Shown piece after piece: positions 59,747-64,000 of a DNA stretch of 64,000 nt. A program made the translations under genes and the position numbers. The notes under the pieces are model-generated. The model was not told the origin of the DNA and made no database searches. It saw only the letters and a program-made list of their open reading frames with translations. The stretch is taken from positions 17,363 to 81,362 of the forward strand of contig NZ_CALNVW010000011.1 of assembly GCF_940670765.1 (NCBI RefSeq), written 5' to 3'. Position 1 is the first letter of the stretch. Each line of letters opens with the position of its first letter. Source of the DNA: Streptomyces sp. A 4/2. GTDB lineage: Bacteria > Actinomycetota > Actinomycetes > Streptomycetales > Streptomycetaceae.

Positions 59747-59917
59747 CGGACGCCCCGGGCCAGGAGCCGGTGGACCCGGCTCCTGACCCGGACCCCCGCC
59801 CTCGCCGGACCGGCCGGGTGACAGCCCGTCCGGCGATGGCGGACGGCCGGAAGCCGGAGCCGGGACCGCCCGCCCCGGGTCCGCCTACTGCGGTGCTGCC
59901 GCCACCGGCCGATCCGC

Positions 59918-62900
59918 CTACTGCGGCGCGCCCGTCACCGGCACCCCCATGACCTCCCGGGAGTTCCGGGTCGGGACCATGCCCAGCAGCCACGCCTGCC
60001 AGCCGTCCTCCAGCTCCACACCCCGGTCCAGCACCAGCGCGTACGCCTCCGCGCAGTCCGCCAGCTTGCTGTCGCGGCTCGGGTGCGGGGCGCCGATCAG
60101 CTGGGACAGCTCCTCGGCCGCCACCGCCGCACCCACCTCCGAGCCGCCCGGTGACGCGTACGGCAGCAGCGTGCAGCGCAGGAAGCGCGCCCAGTCGACG
60201 CCCCGGCGGTCGCCGTACCCCGCGAAGAGGTCCGCCGCCTCGTCACAGAGCTGGAGTGCCTGGGCGGAGCGGTTGTTGCCCGCGTCGATCAGGGCCAGCT
60301 CCAGGCAGGTCCACGCCTCGCCGTGCGCGACACCGATCCGCTGGAAGTCGGTGCGGGCGTCGACCAGCAGCTGGCGGGCGAAACCGCTGTTGCGCAGGTT
60401 GCCCGTCCGGGCCGCCTGCTGGTCGCGGGTGACCCGCCCCGAGTGGTGGCGGGCGCAGGCCAGCCCGTACACGTCCCGCATCCGCGAGAACATCGTGCGG
60501 GCCCGCTCCAGGTCCCGCACCGCCTGGTCCCGCTCGCCGCGCTCCTCCAGGGCCAGCCCCAGGTAGTACTGCGTCCACGCCTCGCCCCGCGCGTCCTCGT
60601 TGTCCCGGTGCCGGGAGAGCGCCTGGCGCAGCTGGTCCACGGCGGCCGACGGATCACCGTCGAACAACCGGACCCTGGCGAGCTGGGTCATCGCCCAGGC
60701 CTCACCGCGGCCGTCCCGGGTCTGCCCGTACGCGTCCAGCGCCGTCCGCAGCTCCTCCTCCGCCCGCGGCACGTCACCCAGCCGCAGGCACAGCTGCCCC
60801 AGCTGGAAGTGCGTCCACGCCTCACCGTGCAGGGAATCGCTCTCCTGGTGCAGGACGAGCGCCGTCGACAGCAGCGTCAGCGCCTCCGGCAGATTCGCCC
60901 GGTCCCGCTCCACCGCCGCCAGCGCGTGCAGCGACCACGCCCGGTCCGCCGCCAGCTCCGGCGCCGCCTGGAGCGCGATCGCCTCCCGCAGCCGCGCCGA
61001 CGCCTCCGTCAGATTGCCCTGGTGGTGCAGGGTGATCCCCAGCGAACAGAGCGCGAGCGCCTCACCGGCATCCTGCTGCGCCTCGTGGTAGAGGTCCACG
61101 ACCGAACTGAGCGTCGTCCGGGCCTTGTCCAGCTCACCGAGCTGACGGGCCGCGATGCCCGTACGCCACTGCACCGACCGGGCCAGCAGGCCCTGGCCGA
61201 CCGCCTGGGTCAGCTCACTGATCTCACCCAGCCGGTAGAGGTCACCGCGCAGCAGGCAGTAGTCGCAGAGCGCGCCCAGCAGATGCAGCACCACATCCTG
61301 GTCCACCCCCTCCGCCTGGCGCAGCGCCGACGTGATGAAGCTCGACTCCTCGTCCAGCCAGCGCAGCGCCGCGTCCAGCGAGGCGAAGCCGTGCGGTCCG
61401 AACTGCCCCGCCCGGGTGGAGAGTTTGCCGTCCACCAGCCGGATCACCGCGTCCGCCAGCTCCGCGTAGCTCTGGATCAGCCGCTCCTGGGCCGCCGTAC
61501 GCTCCGACTGCGCCTCCTCTTCCTCCAGCCTGGCCTGCGCGAACGTCCGTACCGTGTCGTGCAGCCGGTAGCGGCTGCCCCGCACCTGGCCGATCAGACC
61601 GGCCCGTGACAGCAGGGTCAGCAGCCGCCGCGCCTCCTGGTCGTCCGCGCCCAGCAGCGCCGCGGCTGCCGCCACCCCGAGGCTGGCGCGGCCGGCCAGC
61701 GCGAGCCTGCGCAGCAGCCGCCGCCCCTGCTCGGGCTGATCGCTGTAGCGCAGCCGCAGGGCGCGCTCCACCGGGTCCAGCCGGGTGTACGTGCCCAATT
61801 GCGCGGCGAGTTCGCGGGTCGAACGGGGGCCGAGCGAGGAGCCCGCGACCCGCAGCGCCAACGGCAGCCCGCCGCACAACTCCGCGACCAGATCGGTCGA
61901 TTCGGCGTCGTACGGGTCCTCGCGCTCCTCCGCGATCTCCCGCAGCAGCTCCTCCGAACCCGCCGTGTCCAGCGCCTCGACCGGCAGCTGGTGCACCCAG
62001 GCCGTCAGGTCGGCGGGCAGCTCCAGCGGGGTGCGGGCCGTCACCAGCACCAGGCTGTCCGAACGCGCGGGCACGAGCGCCCGCACCTGGTCCGCATCGG
62101 ACGCGTCGTCGAGCACGACCGTCACGGGCAGCCCCGTCAGATGCTGGTGGTACAGCTCGCTCAGCCGCTTCAGATGCTGCTCGGGAGAGGAGCGCTCCCG
62201 GAAGAGCAGCTGCTCACGCGGCGCGCCGAGCCGGTTCAGCAGATGCAGCAGCGCGTCCCGGGTCGACAGCGGCGGCTCGTCGCGGGTCGCCCCGCGCAGA
62301 TCGACCACGCACGCCCCGCGGAACTGGTCCTTCAGCTGGTGCGCGGCGCGCACCGCCAGGGTGGTGCGCCCGGAGCCGGGGGCCCCGTGCAGCACCACGA
62401 CCGTCGGCCGGGTCTCGGTGGACGCGCGGGCCGCGTGCACCCACTGGGCGATCTGCGTCATCTCCTGACGGCGGCCCGCGAACGGCCCCTCCGGCTGCGG
62501 GAGATGACCGAACGACTGCTCAAGGACGGACCGCCTGCGGGCCGCCGCGCTCTTGTCGGTGCGCCGCAGCTGCGGCGGCACCGTCCCGGCCGCCTTCTTC
62601 CTGGGCGTGCTGAGCATCCGCTGCTGGTCCAGGTACGGGCGGATGCCGCGCACCTCCAGCGCCGTCAGCCACTGGAGCCGCAACTGCTCGGTGCCGCCCG
62701 GCTGGCCCTGCGCCCCGGCCCTGCGGTGCGCCGCGGGCCAGTGCGAGGCGGTCACCTTGACGACGGTGGCGGCGGCCCCGGCGACCGCGACGACCGCACC
62801 GGTACCGAGGGCGGTGCCTCCGCCCGTACCGAGAGCGACGTCCGCCCCGAAGGCGGCCACCGCCGCAACACCCGTGACCAGCAAGGGAGTTCCGATCGAG

Positions 62901-63133
62901 CCCCGGTTGAAGTGCGCGGACAGCGGATGCTGCTCGGCCGCTGCGGCGTCCAGGGACCGGGTGTACGCCGCGTACTCGTCCGCGGCGCTCACCGCGAGCG
63001 AATCGAGCGCACCACGCCCGCGCGCCAGGAGCGTGCCCCCGTCGGCCCGGCCTCCGGAGCGCCGCACCTCCTCCTCCACGGCGCGCGCCAACAGCCTCTC
63101 CGCTTCAGCCCGATGGCCGTCCCGCATCTGCAT
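59918..63133 (-). CDS. STAND ATPase with N-terminal membrane helices and TPR array
   Basis: 1071 aa. N-terminal segment (about 1-75) helical; two hydrophobic stretches at 82-98 and 110-128; linker; NB-ARC-type NTPase from about 215 with P-loop GAPGSGRTT (250-258), Walker B VVLDDASDAD (340-349), sensor-like VLVTARTPLEL and the GLPLAL motif; a winged-helix region (RLALAGRASLGVAAAAALLG; RLHDTVRTFAQARL); and C-terminal TPR-like repeats (about 690-1040), many containing GEAWT/A. STAND proteins switch by ligand-induced oligomerisation, as in regulators or immune sensors. ATG 63133 follows GGAGG by 4-5 nt; the ATG at 63127 is also possible. Confidence 0.88.
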   Translation of the reverse strand: MQMRDGHRAEAERLLARAVEEEVRRSGGRADGGTLLARGRGALDSLAVSAADEYAAYTRSLDAAAAEQHPLSAHFNRGSIGTPLLVTGVAAVAAFGADVALGTGGGTALGTGAVVAVAGAAATVVKVTASHWPAAHRRAGAQGQPGGTEQLRLQWLTALEVRGIRPYLDQQRMLSTPRKKAAGTVPPQLRRTDKSAAARRRSVLEQSFGHLPQPEGPFAGRRQEMTQIAQWVHAARASTETRPTVVVLHGAPGSGRTTLAVRAAHQLKDQFRGACVVDLRGATRDEPPLSTRDALLHLLNRLGAPREQLLFRERSSPEQHLKRLSELYHQHLTGLPVTVVLDDASDADQVRALVPARSDSLVLVTARTPLELPADLTAWVHQLPVEALDTAGSEELLREIAEEREDPYDAESTDLVAELCGGLPLALRVAGSSLGPRSTRELAAQLGTYTRLDPVERALRLRYSDQPEQGRRLLRRLALAGRASLGVAAAAALLGADDQEARRLLTLLSRAGLIGQVRGSRYRLHDTVRTFAQARLEEEEAQSERTAAQERLIQSYAELADAVIRLVDGKLSTRAGQFGPHGFASLDAALRWLDEESSFITSALRQAEGVDQDVVLHLLGALCDYCLLRGDLYRLGEISELTQAVGQGLLARSVQWRTGIAARQLGELDKARTTLSSVVDLYHEAQQDAGEALALCSLGITLHHQGNLTEASARLREAIALQAAPELAADRAWSLHALAAVERDRANLPEALTLLSTALVLHQESDSLHGEAWTHFQLGQLCLRLGDVPRAEEELRTALDAYGQTRDGRGEAWAMTQLARVRLFDGDPSAAVDQLRQALSRHRDNEDARGEAWTQYYLGLALEERGERDQAVRDLERARTMFSRMRDVYGLACARHHSGRVTRDQQAARTGNLRNSGFARQLLVDARTDFQRIGVAHGEAWTCLELALIDAGNNRSAQALQLCDEAADLFAGYGDRRGVDWARFLRCTLLPYASPGGSEVGAAVAAEELSQLIGAPHPSRDSKLADCAEAYALVLDRGVELEDGWQAWLLGMVPTRNSREVMGVPVTGAPQ

Positions 63134-63518
63134 TCCCCCTCCGGGATATTCTGTTCGGACTGCAAGTGTCCTGTGTACGGCCGCGGAACGCGAGGGAGTC
63201 CGGCCCAACTCCCCTGACCGGAGGACGTCGTACGGGGTCCGGACGCCGGATCCGCGCGGGCAGGGGCGTGCGCGGTGACGGAGGAGGCCCGGCGAAGCGA
63301 TGCCCCGGTCTTCCCGAGTGCCGGGTGTGGCGCGTGCCACTGGTGTCGGTGAACTCACGAACCGGGTGGTGTCCGGGCCCTTCACGTCTCGCTGAGGACC
63401 ACGTGGTTTCCGCGGAGCTCCGACCGTCGTCAGGGCCGAGCCGGGCCGGACGGGCGCCGAGCCTCGGCCCCGTATGCGCACAGCGGCTCAGTCATGCGGA
63501 AATGATCTTCCGGCGTCG
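63134..63518. other. Intergenic region, no gene recognised
   Basis: 385 nt between two leftward genes. No coding-like frame, tRNA or long perfect hairpin seen. Should contain the promoter of the STAND gene; GGAGGGGG just before its start is the only clear signal. Confidence 0.4.
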
Positions 63519-64000
63519 TCAGACGGATCCCAGGTCGACGGTCACGGCGAACGGCGCGGCAGCCTTGATCACGCCGGTGAACATCTCGCCGTCCCGGTAG
63601 ACCTTGGTGGCGGGGTCGAGAACGTAGGTGTAGATGATCGGGACGCCGGTGGCGGCCTGTTCGATCCGCCAGTAGAAGGGGATGCCGGCCCTGGCGTACT
63701 GATCCACCTTCACGATCCGGTCGGTGGTCTCCGAGCCGGGTGACACGACCTCGACGACCAGGAGCACGTGCTCGGGGCGAGTGGGCGTGAGGTCGATGGT
63801 CTCCGCCCGGTAGACGATGACGTCCGGATGGCGGTTGGTGAGCGGAACGTCCTGCAGGCGGACGTCGAAGTCCGTGTCGGCGTTCCAGTCCGGGCCTGCG
63901 GCGGCGTCCAGGGCATTGGCCAGGATTCGGGCCAGCCGGTTGTGCCGCTTGGAGGCGCTCGGGCTCACGACGACCATCCCGTCCACGATCTCGATGCCGG
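63519..64000 (-). CDS. Uma2-family PD-(D/E)xK protein (5' end outside window)
   Basis: At least 159 aa; the frame runs out of the window with GIEIVDGMVVVSPSASKRHN, the typical Uma2 start region, so the true start lies beyond 64000. PD-(D/E)xK nuclease-like core: HPDVIVY (Asp) and LLVVEVVSPGSETTDR (Glu), with the expected Lys in RIVKVDQYARAGI, and the WRIEQ strand. Uma2 proteins are numerous in Streptomyces and of unknown function; nuclease activity is predicted only. Stop at 63519. Confidence 0.9.
   Translation of the reverse strand, partial: GIEIVDGMVVVSPSASKRHNRLARILANALDAAAGPDWNADTDFDVRLQDVPLTNRHPDVIVYRAETIDLTPTRPEHVLLVVEVVSPGSETTDRIVKVDQYARAGIPFYWRIEQAATGVPIIYTYVLDPATKVYRDGEMFTGVIKAAAPFAVTVDLGSV

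Overview
The window looks like chromosomal DNA from a Streptomyces or very close relative. Evidence: very high G+C with GC-rich third codon positions, many GTG/TTG starts, a mycothiol-dependent detoxification gene (mca), actinobacterial acyl-CoA carboxylase subunits including the small epsilon subunit, XRE/DUF5753 plus DUF397 pairs, and a gene order from about 11 to 60 kb that from memory matches the S. coelicolor SCO4916-SCO4968 neighbourhood (phosphosugar mutase, purine nucleoside phosphorylase, flavoprotein reductase, DeoR, accA2, maf, pccE/pccB, biotin ligase, cya, enoyl-CoA hydratase, GGDEF, hutH, L,D-transpeptidase, ilvA, greA, mca). No database search was run; all identities are read from sequence.

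Layout. 0.1-10 kb is accessory: a NarL-type two-component pair, a heme-oxygenase-like diiron oxidase beside an EF-hand protein, a TetR remnant with a surviving operator-like palindrome, a Nudix gene, an XRE/DUF397 pair, a degraded IS5-type transposase, an FG-GAP/VCBS protein and an APH-fold kinase. 10-32 kb is the conserved metabolic block: sugar phosphate and purine salvage, then the propionyl/acetyl-CoA carboxylase genes and their biotin ligase, interrupted by a PIN/RHH toxin-antitoxin pair and a TetR/SGNH-hydrolase pair, then adenylate cyclase, enoyl-CoA hydratase, a GAF-GGDEF protein and hutH. 32-41.5 kb is an envelope region: two L,D-transpeptidase lipoproteins in inverted orientation, an ABC exporter and a polytopic GT-C-like protein. 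41.6-44.4 kb is a sulfur-stress operon (CoA-disulfide-reductase-like protein with rhodanese domain, membrane rhodanese, CstR-like regulator) with two matching operators. 44.5-49.6 kb carries a second beta-clamp-like protein, a kinase, an orphan Imm5-like protein and a lower-GC insert bounded by msrA and a duplicated msrA 3' end. 50-64 kb has metB, an ECF-like sigma factor with a small membrane partner, marR, ilvA, a DrrAB-type exporter, greA, mca, a large STAND/TPR ATPase and a truncated Uma2 gene.

Working together: accA2, pccB, pccE and the biotin ligase form one carboxylase system making methylmalonyl/malonyl-CoA; cya and the GGDEF gene put two second-messenger enzymes next to each other; the sulfur operon is a self-contained sensing and detoxification circuit. 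At least twelve genes have a -10-like TANNNT hexamer 6-8 nt before the start codon, implying leaderless transcripts, and short tandem repeats sit repeatedly at gene 3' ends.
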